Of a stretch of DNA of 64,000 nt, positions 17,722-26,435 are shown in pieces (within the stretch, counting starts at the first letter, position 1; each line of letters opens with the position of its first letter). Below the pieces are notes generated by a model. It was not told where the DNA came from. It did no database searches and worked only from the letters and a program-made list of their open reading frames with translations. The translations under genes were made by a program, and so were the position numbers. This DNA comes from Aquabacterium lacunae (GTDB lineage: Bacteria > Pseudomonadota > Gammaproteobacteria > Burkholderiales > Burkholderiaceae_C). The DNA is taken from the NCBI RefSeq assembly GCF_004310865.1, contig NZ_SIXI01000001.1, forward strand, positions 124,001 to 188,000, read 5' to 3'.

Positions 17722-18339
17722 TCAGTCGCCGCGCATCAGGGAATCCAGGGTGAGGTCGAATGCGGGGCCGAAGGTGTCCAGGAAGTAACGCACCTCGGGC
17801 CGCATGGTGTCGTGGATCTTGCGCTCGATCTGCTGCGCGGCCTGCTCGAACTCGCGGTTGCCATAGCGCAACTCGGCCTTGCACTTCAGCCAGGCCGTGA
17901 GGCGGTCGGCCGCCTTGATCAGGGCCGCCTCTTCGCTGGGCCACTCGTTGGTGTCCATCACGCTGCGCAGGGTGGCTTGCAGCGGGGCGGGCAGCAGCTC
18001 CAGCATTTCGCGGCACACCTGGTCTTCCAGATGGGCTGTGGCCTGGCGCATGGCGGGCGAATACTTCACCGGGGTGGGCAGGTCGCCCGTGATGGCTTCG
18101 GCCGCGTCGTGGAACAAGGCGCGCGTGGCCACGGCGTTCGGGTCAATGGCCAGCCCCAGCACATCACGCCGGATCACGGCCAGCGCATGGGCGATCACGG
18201 CCACCTCCCAGCTGTGCTGAGCCACGTCTTCTTCGACCGCGTTGCGCATCAGACCCCAGCGCTTGATGAAGCGCAGGCGCGACAGATGGGCGTAAAAAGG
18301 GCTGTGGGGGTGCGTGGGCTTGGGCGCCTTCTCGGACAT
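17722..18339 (-). CDS. yfbR: 5'-deoxynucleotidase YfbR-like HD-domain phosphohydrolase
   Basis: 205-residue HD-domain protein matching E. coli YfbR, which dephosphorylates deoxyribonucleoside 5'-monophosphates. The metal site is visible as His in VAQHSWEVAV, the HD pair in LFHDAAEAITGDLPTPVKY and the late Asp in KAADRLTAWLKC. The start MSEKAPKP adds a short tail before the conserved FYAHLSRLRFIKRWGLMRN. It precedes rdgC by 34 bp on the same strand, so both may be read from one promoter. Confidence 0.92.
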   Translation of the reverse strand: MSEKAPKPTHPHSPFYAHLSRLRFIKRWGLMRNAVEEDVAQHSWEVAVIAHALAVIRRDVLGLAIDPNAVATRALFHDAAEAITGDLPTPVKYSPAMRQATAHLEDQVCREMLELLPAPLQATLRSVMDTNEWPSEEAALIKAADRLTAWLKCKAELRYGNREFEQAAQQIERKIHDTMRPEVRYFLDTFGPAFDLTLDSLMRGD

Positions 18340-18392
18340 GGGCCACCTTGGGACAGCAAGCGGGCTGGTGATGATAAGTCAGGCCCCCAACG

Positions 18393-18427
18393 AGAAAGGG
18401 CCAGCCCCGTTGAAAAGGCTGGCCCTT
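18393..18427 (-). terminator. Terminator hairpin after tRNA-Pro
   Basis: A perfect 11-bp stem (AAGGGCCAGCC / GGCTGGCCCTT) with a 10-base loop lies just past the tRNA 3' end in the direction of its transcription, with a short T tract after it. It would end the tRNA transcript before the yfbR-like gene. Confidence 0.75.
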
Positions 18428-18436
18428 GGCATGGAT

Positions 18437-18513
18437 TGGTCGGGGCGGTGGGATTCGAACTCACGACCCTCTGCTCCCAAAGCAGATGCGCTACCAGGCT
18501 GCGCTACGCCCCG
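18437..18513 (-). tRNA. tRNA-Pro (anticodon TGG)
   Basis: 77-base tRNA on the minus strand. The acceptor stem is CGGGGCG / CGCCCCG with discriminator A and an encoded CCA end. The anticodon loop is TTTGGGA with anticodon TGG, flanked by the TCTGC/GCAGA stem. The T arm contains GGTTCGAATCC-type sequence (here GAGTTCGAATCCC). No integrase gene or repeated 3' end suggests use as an attachment site. Confidence 0.97.
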
Positions 18514-18564
18514 AACAAGTCGAGAGTATAGCCCGGAATCAGCCAGGGTTGTTCGCAAAGGCCA

Positions 18565-21500
18565 TCAAGCTTGCAGCTGCGTCCACACCTTTTCCAGCCG
18601 CTTCACGCTGACGGGCTGGGGCGTGCGCAGCTCTTGTGCGAACAGGCTCACACGCAGCTCTTCCAGCAACCAGCGGAATTCATCGAGGCGGGCGTCGTGC
18701 GTGCCTTTCAACTCGGCCAGGCGGCGGGTGTAGCGCTGGTCCAGCGGCTTGACCTCGACCATCTTCTGGGTGTCGCGGGCCGGGTCGGCGCGCAACTTGT
18801 CGAGGCGGCTGGTCACGGCTTTGAGGTAGCGCGCGAAGTGCTGCAACTGCGCGTAAGGCGTCTGCACCACAAAGCGCTTGGGACACAGGCGCTGCAGCTG
18901 GGCGTTGATGTCGTCGGCCACCTCCTTGGGCGGCTTGGCATCTTTCAGCTTGCGCGTGGCCGCGGCGTACTCCACCAGGATGCCGCCCACCAGACGGGCC
19001 ACCTCCTGGGCGATCAGGTTCAGGCGCGTGCGCCCTTCTTCCACGCGGGCCTTGAAGCTGGCCGCGTCGGTGGGCAGCGGGTCGTTCAGGTAGGCGCGGT
19101 CCAGGGCCACTTCGATGATCTGGTCGCGCAGTTCGTCGGCCGTGCCCAGGCTCATGTAAGCCATGGCCATCTTCTGCAGGTCGGGGATGTTCTTTTCCAG
19201 GTACTTCAGCGGCTCCTTGAGCTGCAGGGCCACCAGGCGGCGCAGGCCTCCGCGGTGCTTGCCGGCAGCCACATCGGGCTCGTCGAACACCTCGATCTCG
19301 GCGTGCGTGCCCTTATCGACCAGGGCCGGGAATCCGATCAGGGTGTGCCCGCCGCGGCTGATCTCCATCAGTTCGGGCAGCTCGCCAAAAGTCCAGTCGG
19401 TCAGGGGCTGCACAGCCGTGGCACGGCCAGCCCCGGGGTCGGCCGGGCCCTTCACGCGCTGCGGGGCGTTCTGGCCACCGGCCTTGCCCGACGGACCAGA
19501 CGCCGGAGCTGCGGCACCGGGCGCTTCCTGCGCGTCAGCCCCCAAGGCCGCAGGCTGGGCCACGGTCTGGGTTTTCAGGGCGGCCAGGGCCTGGAAGGCG
19601 CCGCGGGCCAGCGAGCCCAGCTCGGCTTTCAGCGCGGGCAGGTTGCGGCCCATGCCCAGCTGGCGGCCGTGCTCATCGACCACGCGGTAGTTCATGAACA
19701 GGTGCGGCGACAGCATGTCGAGCTTGAAGTCGGCCCGCTTGATGTCCAGCTGGGTCTTGTCGCGCACAGCCTTGAGCAGCTGGTCCATCAAACCGCCCTG
19801 CCCGAACTCGGCGGCCTGCACGAAGCTGTCCACGTAGTCGGGCAGCGGCACCAGGCGAGCACGGGGCTTCTGGTGCAGGCTCTTGACCAGGGCCATCACC
19901 TTGTCTTTCAGCATGCCGGGCACCAGCCATTCGCCGCGCTCTTCGCTGACCTGGTTGAGCGCGTAGATGGGCACCGTCACGGTCACGCCGTCGCGGGCGT
20001 CGCCGGGTTCGTGGAGGTAGGTGGTGGTGCAATCGACCCCGCCCAGGCGGATCACCTTGGGGAAGGCGTTGCTGGTGATGCCGGCAGCCTCGTGGCGCAT
20101 CAGCTCTTCGCGGCTGAGGTACAGCAGCTTGGGGTTCTCGCGGCTGGCGGCCTTGTACCAGCGCTCGAAGCTGTGGCCGCTCATCACCTCGGGCGGCACC
20201 TGCGCGTCGTAGAAGGCATAGATCAGCTCATCGTCGACCAGCACATCTTGCCGGCGTGACTTGTGCTCCAGCTGTTCCACCTGGGCGATCAGCTTGCGGT
20301 TGTGCGCCAGGAAGGGCAAACGCGTTTCCCACTCCTGGCCCACCAGGGCTTCGCGGATGAAGATGTCGCGCGCCTCGCGCGGGTTCACCAGGCCGAAGTT
20401 GATGCGCTTGTTGTTGTAGACCACCAGGCCATACAGCGTGGCCCGCTCCAGCGCCACCACCTCACCGGCCTTCTTTTCCCAGTGCGGGTCGAGCAGCTGC
20501 TTTTTCAGCAGGTGCTGGCCCATGAACACCAGCCACTGCGCGTCGATGCCAGCCACGCCGCGGCCATACAGTTTGCTGGTCTCGACCAGCTCGGCCGCCA
20601 ATATCCAGCGGCCCGGCTTTTTGCTGAGGTTGGCGCCCGGGTGCTTCCAGAACTTGATGCTGCGGGCCCCCAGGTACCACTCTTCGTCGTCGCTCTTGCA
20701 GCCCACATTGCCCAGCAGGCCCGACAGCAGCGACAGGTGCACCTGCTCGTAGGTGGCCGGGCTGCCATTGAGGCGCCACGACTGTTCGGCCACCACGGTG
20801 TGCAGCTGGCTGTACACGTCTTTCCACTCGCGCACACGGCGCGGGTTGATGAAGTTCTCGCGCAGCAGGGCTTCGTACTTGCGGTGGCTGAGCTTGTGCT
20901 TCTCGGCCTCGCCGGGCGCGTGGTGCCCGTGGCCGCCGCGGCTGTCGTCCAGCCATTGCCACAGCTTGAGCGTGCCCATGAACTCCGACTTCTCGTCGTC
21001 GAACTGCTTGTGCTTCAGGTCAGCCTGTTGCTGCTGCTCGATCGGGCGGTCGCGCACGTCCTGCACGCTCAAGGAGGCGGCGATCACCAGCACTTCGGCC
21101 AGGGCCTGGCGGTCTTTGGCCTCCAGGATCATGCGGCCCACGCGGGGGTCGAGCGGCAGGCGCGACAGGGTCTTGCCCAGCGGCGTGATCTCGTTGTTGT
21201 CGTCGACCGCGCCCAGCTCGTTGAGCAGCTGGTAGCCGTCGGCAATGGCCTTTCGCAGCGGGGGCTCGATGAAGGGGAAATCTTCCACGTGGCCCAAGTG
21301 CAGGGCCTTCATGCGCAAGATGACCCCGGCCAGCGAGCTGCGCAAGATTTCAGGGTCGGTGAAGCGCGGGCGGGCGTTGAAATCCTTTTCGTCGAACAGG
21401 CGGATGCAGATGCCGTTGGCCACGCGGCCGCATCGGCCCGCACGCTGGTTGGCCGCCGCCTGGCTGATGGGCTCGACCTGCAGCTGCTCGACCTTGTTGC

Positions 21501-22491
21501 GGAAGCTGTAGCGCTTCACGCGCGCACTGCCGCTGTCGATCACGTAGCGGATGCCCGGCACCGTCAGCGAGGTTTCGGCCACGTTGGTGGCCAGCACGAT
21601 GCGCCGGCCATTGCCGGGGTTGAACACGCGGTCTTGCTCTTGCTGGCTCAGGCGGGCGAACAGGGGCAGCACTTCGGCGGCCTGGAAGCGGCTGTGGGCC
21701 AGGTGCTTGCGCAGGTGGTCGGCCGCTTCGCGGATCTCACGCTCGCCGGGCAGGAACACCAGGATGTCGCCGCTGCCCTCGCGCCAGAGTTCGTCAACCC
21801 CGTCGGCAATGGCCTCGTTCAGGCCGTACTCGCGGCTTTCTTCAAAGGGGCGGTAACGCTGCTCGACCGGGAACAGCCGGCCCGACACCATCACGATGGG
21901 CGCGGGGCCCTTGCTGCTGGCGAAGTGCTGCGCGAAGCGGTCGGCGTCGATCGTGGCCGAGGTGACGATGATCTTCAGGTCGGGCCGGCGCGGCAGCAGC
22001 TGGCGCAGGTAGCCCAGCAGGAAGTCGATGTTCAGGCTGCGCTCGTGGGCCTCGTCGATGATGATCGTGTCGTAGGCGCGCAGGTCGGGGTCGCCCTGGG
22101 TTTCGGCCAGCAAGATGCCGTCGGTCATCAGCTTGACGCTGGCGCCCGGCTGCAGCCGGTCCTGAAAGCGCACCTTGTAGCCCACCACCTCGCCCAGGGG
22201 CGTGTTCAGCTCTTCGGCGATGCGCTTGGCCACACTGGAGGCCGCGATGCGGCGCGGCTGCGTGTGGCCGATCAGCCTGGGGCGTTTGCCAGGCTCGGGC
22301 GCCTGCCCCCAACCACCCCGCCCCAGGTTCAGGGCGATCTTGGGCAGCTGCGTGGTCTTGCCGGAGCCGGTTTCACCACAGACGATGATGACCTGGTGCT
22401 CGGCCAGGGCGGCTTCGATCTCGTGGCGTTTGCCCGAGACGGGCAGCGATTCCGGAAATGTGATGGCGGGGCGCAAAACGGGGCAACTCAA
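18565..22491 (-). CDS. hrpA: ATP-dependent RNA helicase HrpA
   Basis: 1308-residue DEAH-box helicase involved in mRNA processing and ribosome rescue in E. coli. Walker A is GETGSGKTTQLPK near residue 40; the DEAH box is IIIDEAHERSLN; motif III is VTSATID; motif VI is QRAGRCGR. The HA2 and OB-fold domains follow, then the long DUF3418 C-terminal region typical of HrpA. Within it lies an Ala/Gly/Pro-rich insertion (about residues 970-1020), probably a flexible linker. The start is a TTG at 22491; no in-frame ATG lies close before the helicase core, and no clear Shine-Dalgarno is seen. Length agrees with E. coli HrpA (1300). Confidence 0.96.
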   Translation of the reverse strand: MSCPVLRPAITFPESLPVSGKRHEIEAALAEHQVIIVCGETGSGKTTQLPKIALNLGRGGWGQAPEPGKRPRLIGHTQPRRIAASSVAKRIAEELNTPLGEVVGYKVRFQDRLQPGASVKLMTDGILLAETQGDPDLRAYDTIIIDEAHERSLNIDFLLGYLRQLLPRRPDLKIIVTSATIDADRFAQHFASSKGPAPIVMVSGRLFPVEQRYRPFEESREYGLNEAIADGVDELWREGSGDILVFLPGEREIREAADHLRKHLAHSRFQAAEVLPLFARLSQQEQDRVFNPGNGRRIVLATNVAETSLTVPGIRYVIDSGSARVKRYSFRNKVEQLQVEPISQAAANQRAGRCGRVANGICIRLFDEKDFNARPRFTDPEILRSSLAGVILRMKALHLGHVEDFPFIEPPLRKAIADGYQLLNELGAVDDNNEITPLGKTLSRLPLDPRVGRMILEAKDRQALAEVLVIAASLSVQDVRDRPIEQQQQADLKHKQFDDEKSEFMGTLKLWQWLDDSRGGHGHHAPGEAEKHKLSHRKYEALLRENFINPRRVREWKDVYSQLHTVVAEQSWRLNGSPATYEQVHLSLLSGLLGNVGCKSDDEEWYLGARSIKFWKHPGANLSKKPGRWILAAELVETSKLYGRGVAGIDAQWLVFMGQHLLKKQLLDPHWEKKAGEVVALERATLYGLVVYNNKRINFGLVNPREARDIFIREALVGQEWETRLPFLAHNRKLIAQVEQLEHKSRRQDVLVDDELIYAFYDAQVPPEVMSGHSFERWYKAASRENPKLLYLSREELMRHEAAGITSNAFPKVIRLGGVDCTTTYLHEPGDARDGVTVTVPIYALNQVSEERGEWLVPGMLKDKVMALVKSLHQKPRARLVPLPDYVDSFVQAAEFGQGGLMDQLLKAVRDKTQLDIKRADFKLDMLSPHLFMNYRVVDEHGRQLGMGRNLPALKAELGSLARGAFQALAALKTQTVAQPAALGADAQEAPGAAAPASGPSGKAGGQNAPQRVKGPADPGAGRATAVQPLTDWTFGELPELMEISRGGHTLIGFPALVDKGTHAEIEVFDEPDVAAGKHRGGLRRLVALQLKEPLKYLEKNIPDLQKMAMAYMSLGTADELRDQIIEVALDRAYLNDPLPTDAASFKARVEEGRTRLNLIAQEVARLVGGILVEYAAATRKLKDAKPPKEVADDINAQLQRLCPKRFVVQTPYAQLQHFARYLKAVTSRLDKLRADPARDTQKMVEVKPLDQRYTRRLAELKGTHDARLDEFRWLLEELRVSLFAQELRTPQPVSVKRLEKVWTQLQA

Positions 22492-22591
22492 GGGCAGAAA
22501 CCCGAATTATCCTGTGCGATTGCCGGCAGGCATGATGCCGGTTCCCCGCTGCTCGGGACAGGGCAGCACTGTTTCGCTCACGTGCAGGCCA

Positions 22592-23740
22592 GTGAAGATT
22601 TCATCACTCAGGAAATGGCTGTTGGGCACGGCGTCCGAGCTGCATCGCCCCTTGCAGCTGGTGTTGCTGTCCCACCTCTTGTACGGCCTCAACGCCGCCT
22701 GCCTTGCGGTGGGCGCCCATCTGAATTTGTTCCACGAACGTTTCACCCATTGGCTGATACCGGCCATGCTGATCGGGCCATTGGTGTTCTTCGTGCTCAT
22801 CCGAACCGGTTGTTCACGCCACCTGCATGACCGCGGGCTGGTGCTGGTGCAAGCACTGTACGGCGTGACGCTCACCGTGCTGGCCTACACAGGCGCCACC
22901 ACCGAAAGCCGTGCCATGGTGCTGGTGATCCTGCCTCTGATCATGATGTTCGGGCAGTTCAATTTCCGGCCCCTGCACTTTGCGGTCATCACGGCCTACA
23001 CCCTTCAACTCATGGTGGTTTGCACCCTGTGGCGCGACACCCAGCCCGAACTGCCACCGACACATGGCCAGTGGCTGCAGGTGGTGTATGCAGGCGGCAT
23101 CCTCATGGCAGCAGCCTGGCTGGGCCAGATCGTGTCCAGCCTGCGGGCCAAGCTGTTCGCCTCTCGCAAGGAGCTGGCGCAGGCCATGGAGCGGCTGCAG
23201 GCCCTGGCCACCACCGACGAACTCACGCGCCTGCCCAACCGGCGCCGCATGCAGGACCTTCTTCAAGAAGAAGCACGCAGGCAAAAGCGCCTGGGCCACC
23301 AGGTGTGCCTGGCCCTGATCGACCTGGACCACTTCAAGCGCATCAACGACCAGCACGGCCACCCGGCGGGCGACCAGGTCCTGCAAACCTTTGCACGCGC
23401 GGCACGGCAGGTGTTCCGCGAGGTGGACACCATCGGGCGCTGGGGCGGCGAAGAGTTCCTGCTGGTACTGCCCGACAGCGAAACACACGAAGCGGTCCAC
23501 GCCCTGGAGCGCCTGCGCCTGCAACTGGCTGGCATGGACGTGCTGCCCGGCGTGGCGAACCTGCGCATCACGTTTTCAGCGGGTGTGGCTGCGCACCCGG
23601 CACAACACACGGTAGAACACACGATCGACCTGGCCGACCGCGCGTTGTACGCTGCGAAGTCCGCCGGCCGCAACCAGACCCAAATCGGCGAGAACTCCGT
23701 CGGCGAAACCCAGATGGGATCCACGCCCCGCGGCGCCTGA
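22592..23740 (+). CDS. Membrane-bound diguanylate cyclase (GGDEF domain)
   Basis: About 382-residue enzyme making cyclic di-GMP. The N-terminal half has about six hydrophobic helices. The GGDEF domain starts near TTDELTRLPNRRRM and carries the active-site motif WGGEEFLLVLP. An inhibitory I-site RxxD (REVD) lies five residues before GGEEF, so product feedback inhibition is expected. The start is not certain: GTG at 22592 fits the KWLLGTASELHRPLQ beginning seen in related cyclases. TTG at 22622 has a good AGGA, and ATGs at 22532/22535 are in frame with poor spacing. It is divergent from hrpA. The sensory signal is unknown. Confidence 0.88.
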   Translation: MKISSLRKWLLGTASELHRPLQLVLLSHLLYGLNAACLAVGAHLNLFHERFTHWLIPAMLIGPLVFFVLIRTGCSRHLHDRGLVLVQALYGVTLTVLAYTGATTESRAMVLVILPLIMMFGQFNFRPLHFAVITAYTLQLMVVCTLWRDTQPELPPTHGQWLQVVYAGGILMAAAWLGQIVSSLRAKLFASRKELAQAMERLQALATTDELTRLPNRRRMQDLLQEEARRQKRLGHQVCLALIDLDHFKRINDQHGHPAGDQVLQTFARAARQVFREVDTIGRWGGEEFLLVLPDSETHEAVHALERLRLQLAGMDVLPGVANLRITFSAGVAAHPAQHTVEHTIDLADRALYAAKSAGRNQTQIGENSVGETQMGSTPRGA

Positions 23741-23788
23741 CCTGCGGTGCGAACCGGGCCCCGCCCCCCTGCAGTGAATGAACATCCC

Positions 23789-25273
23789 ATGAAGCACAGT
23801 GAATACCTTCAGCACGATGCCGTTGGCTTGGCCGACCTGGTCCGACGGGGCGAAGTGTCGGCAGCCGAGTTGCTGACCGTGGCCACACAACGCGCCGACG
23901 AAATCCAGCCGCGGCTGAACGCGTTCACTCGCCGCATGGACGATGCCGCGCGCCAACGGTGCGCGCAAGGCTTCGCGGCCGACATGCCGCTGGCTGGGGT
24001 GCCCTTCCTGACAAAAGACCTGTTTCAGGACATGGCCGGGCTGCCCAGCACGGGCGGCAGCAAGGTGCTGCCGCGTCACGTGCCCACACAAGACAGCGAC
24101 GTGGTGCGGCGCTGGAAAGACGCCGGGCTGGTGATCTTCGGCAAGACCAACGCACCCGAGTTCGGCGCGCGCAACGTGACCGAACCCAAAGCTTACGGGC
24201 CCACCCTGAACCCCTGGGACACCACACGAACCCCTGGGGGCTCGTCAGGCGGCTCGGCAGCGGCCGTGGCCGCCGGGGTGGTGCCTGTGGCCGGCGCCAA
24301 CGATGGTGGGGGCTCGATCCGCATCCCGGCGTCGTGCACGGGTCTGTTCGGCCTGAAACCCGGGCGCGGTCGCATTTCCAGCGGCCCCGACATGGGCGAG
24401 CCCATGAACGGCGCCGCGGTGCAGGGCGTGGTGTCTCGCAGCGTGCGCGACACGGCCTGCATGCTCGACATCCTTCAGGGCCCAGAGCCCCATGCGCCCT
24501 ACCACTTTGCCCGTCCAGCAGAGCCCTATCTGCAGGCCTTGCAGCGCCCCGTCAAGCGCCTGCGCATCGGCTACACCTGGCAGTCGCCGATCGACACGCC
24601 TGTGAGCCCGCAAGCGCGTGAAGCGGTGGAAGATGCGGCCCGCCTGCTGGCCTCGCTGGGGCATCACGTCGAAGAAGTGCCCCTGCCATTTGATGGCATG
24701 GCCCTGGCACAAGATTTCCTGCTCACCTGGTTCTGCGTGATGGCCGAACTGATGGACACGCTGAACGACGAATTGGGTGCGCGCCGCAGCGAGTACGAGC
24801 CCGACACCCAGGCCATGGCCGCCGTGGGACGCAGCGTTTCTGCGGTGGAGTTACTGCGCTGCAACTCACGCTGGCACCAGCACAACGTGCGCATCAGCCA
24901 GTTCCACCAGCGCTTTGACCTGTGGCTGAGCCCGACCATGGCCGCGCCCCCAGTGAAGATCGGCGAACTCGACACCCCGCCCCTGTTGCAAGCCAGCAGC
25001 CAGCTGGTCGATGCGCTGGGCCTGTCGGGCTGGTTGCGCAAAACCAGCCTGTTCCAGAACTCGGTGCTGCAGAACCTGGCATGGACGCCGTACACCCAGC
25101 TGGCCAACCTGACAGGCCGCCCGGCGATGTCGGTGCCGCTGCACTGGACAGCTCAGAACCTGCCCTTGGGCGTGCAGTTTGTGGCGCCGCTGGACGGCGA
25201 AGCCTTGTTGCTGCAGCTGGCCGCGGAACTGGAACAGGCCCGGCCCTGGTTCAACCGGCGACCGAACCTCTGA
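23789..25273 (+). CDS. Amidase (amidase-signature family)
   Basis: 494-residue amidase with the Ser-cisSer-Lys triad: Lys in VPFLTKDLF, the glycine/serine motif TPGGSSGGSAAAVAAG, and the nucleophile in DGGGSIRIPASC. It resembles GatA-like and 6-aminohexanoate-cyclic-dimer-type amidases; the true substrate is unknown and no gatB or gatC lies nearby. The start at 23789 (MKHSEYLQHD) is chosen over 23747 by alignment with the family start. The C-terminal 23 bp overlap a convergent membrane-protein gene. Confidence 0.9.
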   Translation: MKHSEYLQHDAVGLADLVRRGEVSAAELLTVATQRADEIQPRLNAFTRRMDDAARQRCAQGFAADMPLAGVPFLTKDLFQDMAGLPSTGGSKVLPRHVPTQDSDVVRRWKDAGLVIFGKTNAPEFGARNVTEPKAYGPTLNPWDTTRTPGGSSGGSAAAVAAGVVPVAGANDGGGSIRIPASCTGLFGLKPGRGRISSGPDMGEPMNGAAVQGVVSRSVRDTACMLDILQGPEPHAPYHFARPAEPYLQALQRPVKRLRIGYTWQSPIDTPVSPQAREAVEDAARLLASLGHHVEEVPLPFDGMALAQDFLLTWFCVMAELMDTLNDELGARRSEYEPDTQAMAAVGRSVSAVELLRCNSRWHQHNVRISQFHQRFDLWLSPTMAAPPVKIGELDTPPLLQASSQLVDALGLSGWLRKTSLFQNSVLQNLAWTPYTQLANLTGRPAMSVPLHWTAQNLPLGVQFVAPLDGEALLLQLAAELEQARPWFNRRPNL

Positions 25274-25949
25274 CGGCTTGTCCCGCTCTTGCGCTTCGAC
25301 GTTCGGAGGGCACCGTCTCTGGAGAGCGTGCTGCGACAGGTGCCAGCACCAGGGAAGCCAGCACCCAGAGGGCCCCGGCGCATTCCAGAACCTCTTCCAG
25401 CAGCTGCGCCTGCACCCCCAGCACGGCCTCGGCGGCTTGCGCGGCCAGCAGCAAAGCGCCGCCTGCAAGCCCAAGGCACGCGCTCGCATTCAGGCGACGT
25501 GGCAGACGCCAGGCTGCACGAACCACCTGCCAGACGGTGACCAGGCCTGAGATCAACATGCCCGATACCAGAGCGCCCTCTGCGAGTCGGCGGCTGAGCG
25601 CAATGGCTGGATCCATGTAGTGCGCCCAGGTGAGCAACGCCTTCCCACTGGGCACGAGAGTTTCCGGAATGCCCACTTCGCGCACCGCCAGTGCCAGGCA
25701 CACCATGGCCCAAGCCAGCACAGAGCCACCCCAGACGGGCCAGCGCCACAGCAACCAGCCCACCGCCGTGCACCAGGCCATTGCCGAGAGTGTTTCGAGC
25801 AGGCCATGCTCGGCAGACCAATCTGCGGCCCATTCGGCGTTCCACCCACCGGCCACCACCAGGGCCAGCGACACGCAGCCCACCCCCCACACCGTGGCGC
25901 CCACCGGGTTCAACAAGCCCATGAAGCCACTTTTTTGCGGATGAAGCAT
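25251..25949 (-). CDS. Uncharacterised multi-pass membrane protein next to the small-peptide operon
   Basis: 232-residue protein with about six hydrophobic helices (roughly 10-34, 50-70, 73-92, 125-145, 155-178, 183-207). The start at 25949 follows a strong GGAGG with 8-base spacing. Acidic residues lie at helix borders: EHGLLET, VREVGIPET and LLEEVLECAG. Such patterned E/R residues suggest a conserved function, but I do not recognise the family with confidence. The gene faces away from the two microcin-like peptide genes across a 322-bp shared regulatory region, so a role in immunity or export is possible but unproven. It overlaps the amidase gene tail to tail by 23 bp. Confidence 0.75.
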   Translation of the reverse strand: MLHPQKSGFMGLLNPVGATVWGVGCVSLALVVAGGWNAEWAADWSAEHGLLETLSAMAWCTAVGWLLWRWPVWGGSVLAWAMVCLALAVREVGIPETLVPSGKALLTWAHYMDPAIALSRRLAEGALVSGMLISGLVTVWQVVRAAWRLPRRLNASACLGLAGGALLLAAQAAEAVLGVQAQLLEEVLECAGALWVLASLVLAPVAARSPETVPSERRSARAGQAVRGSVAG

Positions 25950-26135
25950 CACACACGCCTCCGGTCGTTCAAACAAATACCAGCGAGTCACATTGTGACC
26001 ATTTGATGACAACCCGTCTGAGCCGATCTGCAAAACCCGGATGGCATGCAGGGATGCCCGGAGATGCAACCGAGCCCGTGACACCTCCTGGCCTGCAAGG
26101 GCTAACCCGGAGTCACGCACGGCAATCAGGCTGTC

Positions 26136-26154
26136 ATTCGCTGACAAAGCGAAT
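26136..26154. promoter_or_regulatory. Perfect inverted repeat ATTCGCT-N5-AGCGAAT
   Basis: 7-bp perfect arms around GACAA, 117 bp before the first peptide gene and 14 bp from the next repeat. It could be an operator or a transcript hairpin. Confidence 0.45.
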
Positions 26155-26167
26155 TGATGCACAGCCA

Positions 26168-26188
26168 TTACCCCCTTTTGGGGGGTAA
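26168..26188. promoter_or_regulatory. Perfect inverted repeat TTACCCCC-N5-GGGGGTAA
   Basis: 8-bp perfect arms around a TTTTG loop, 83 bp before the first peptide gene. The half-site TACCCC recalls NarL/FixJ-type response-regulator sites, but the spacing differs from the NarL 7-2-7 arrangement, so the binding protein is unknown. It could also act as a terminator for upstream transcripts. Confidence 0.5.
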
Positions 26189-26271
26189 AAACATGGCCAA
26201 TGGCGCCTGAGACTTTCGACGGGCATTCAACAGCCCGCGTTTTACAACTCAATCCATCGAATGGAGTCAAC

Positions 26272-26433
26272 ATGCTCACTCTGACCAAAGAACAAGCTTC
26301 GCAAGTCTCTGGCGCCGGCCTGGTGAAGGTCCTCGTCGACGTGATCGCCGGCAAGACCGGTGGTTCGACCAATGTCGACGTCAAGGCGCCCTTCACCAGC
26401 GTGCTGGTGAACGTGATCTGGGGCAAGAAGTAA
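26272..26433 (+). CDS. Microcin-like peptide precursor A with GA-type leader
   Basis: 53-residue precursor. The start at 26272 has GGAG at five-base spacing; an in-frame ATG at 26200 has no such site. Residues 1-15 (MLTLTKEQASQVSGA) match the 15-residue class II microcin/bacteriocin leader layout: Leu4, Glu7, Val12, Ser13, Gly14, and Ala15 in place of the second Gly. GA is an accepted double-glycine variant for C39 peptidases. The predicted 38-residue mature part is cysteine-free, rich in Val and beta-branched residues, net charge about +3, with one Trp and a WGKK end. A sister gene with the same leader frame starts 2 bp after the stop. No C39 transporter is in this window. The function (antibacterial, signalling, aggregation) is inference. 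Confidence 0.7.
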   Translation: MLTLTKEQASQVSGAGLVKVLVDVIAGKTGGSTNVDVKAPFTSVLVNVIWGKK

Positions 26434-26435
26434 AC

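Larger units (their letters stand above)
25950..26271. promoter_or_regulatory. Divergent regulatory region upstream of the microcin-like operon
   Basis: 322 bp without a convincing gene. It is more AT-rich than its surroundings and holds two perfect inverted repeats (26136-26154 and 26168-26188). The right end has GGAG (26263-26266), five bases before the first peptide ATG. No clean sigma-70 hexamer pair could be fixed; TTTTACAACT near 26240 is a possible -10 region. Confidence 0.5.

Noticed and set aside
18437..18513. tRNA-Pro as an integration site for a mobile element
   Set aside because: No integrase, no duplicated tRNA 3' end and no change in gene character on either side.
26003..26188. 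A third small peptide gene upstream of precursor A
   Set aside because: A 61-codon frame ends in FGG but lacks the leader pattern and a ribosome-binding site, and contains both inverted repeats within it.
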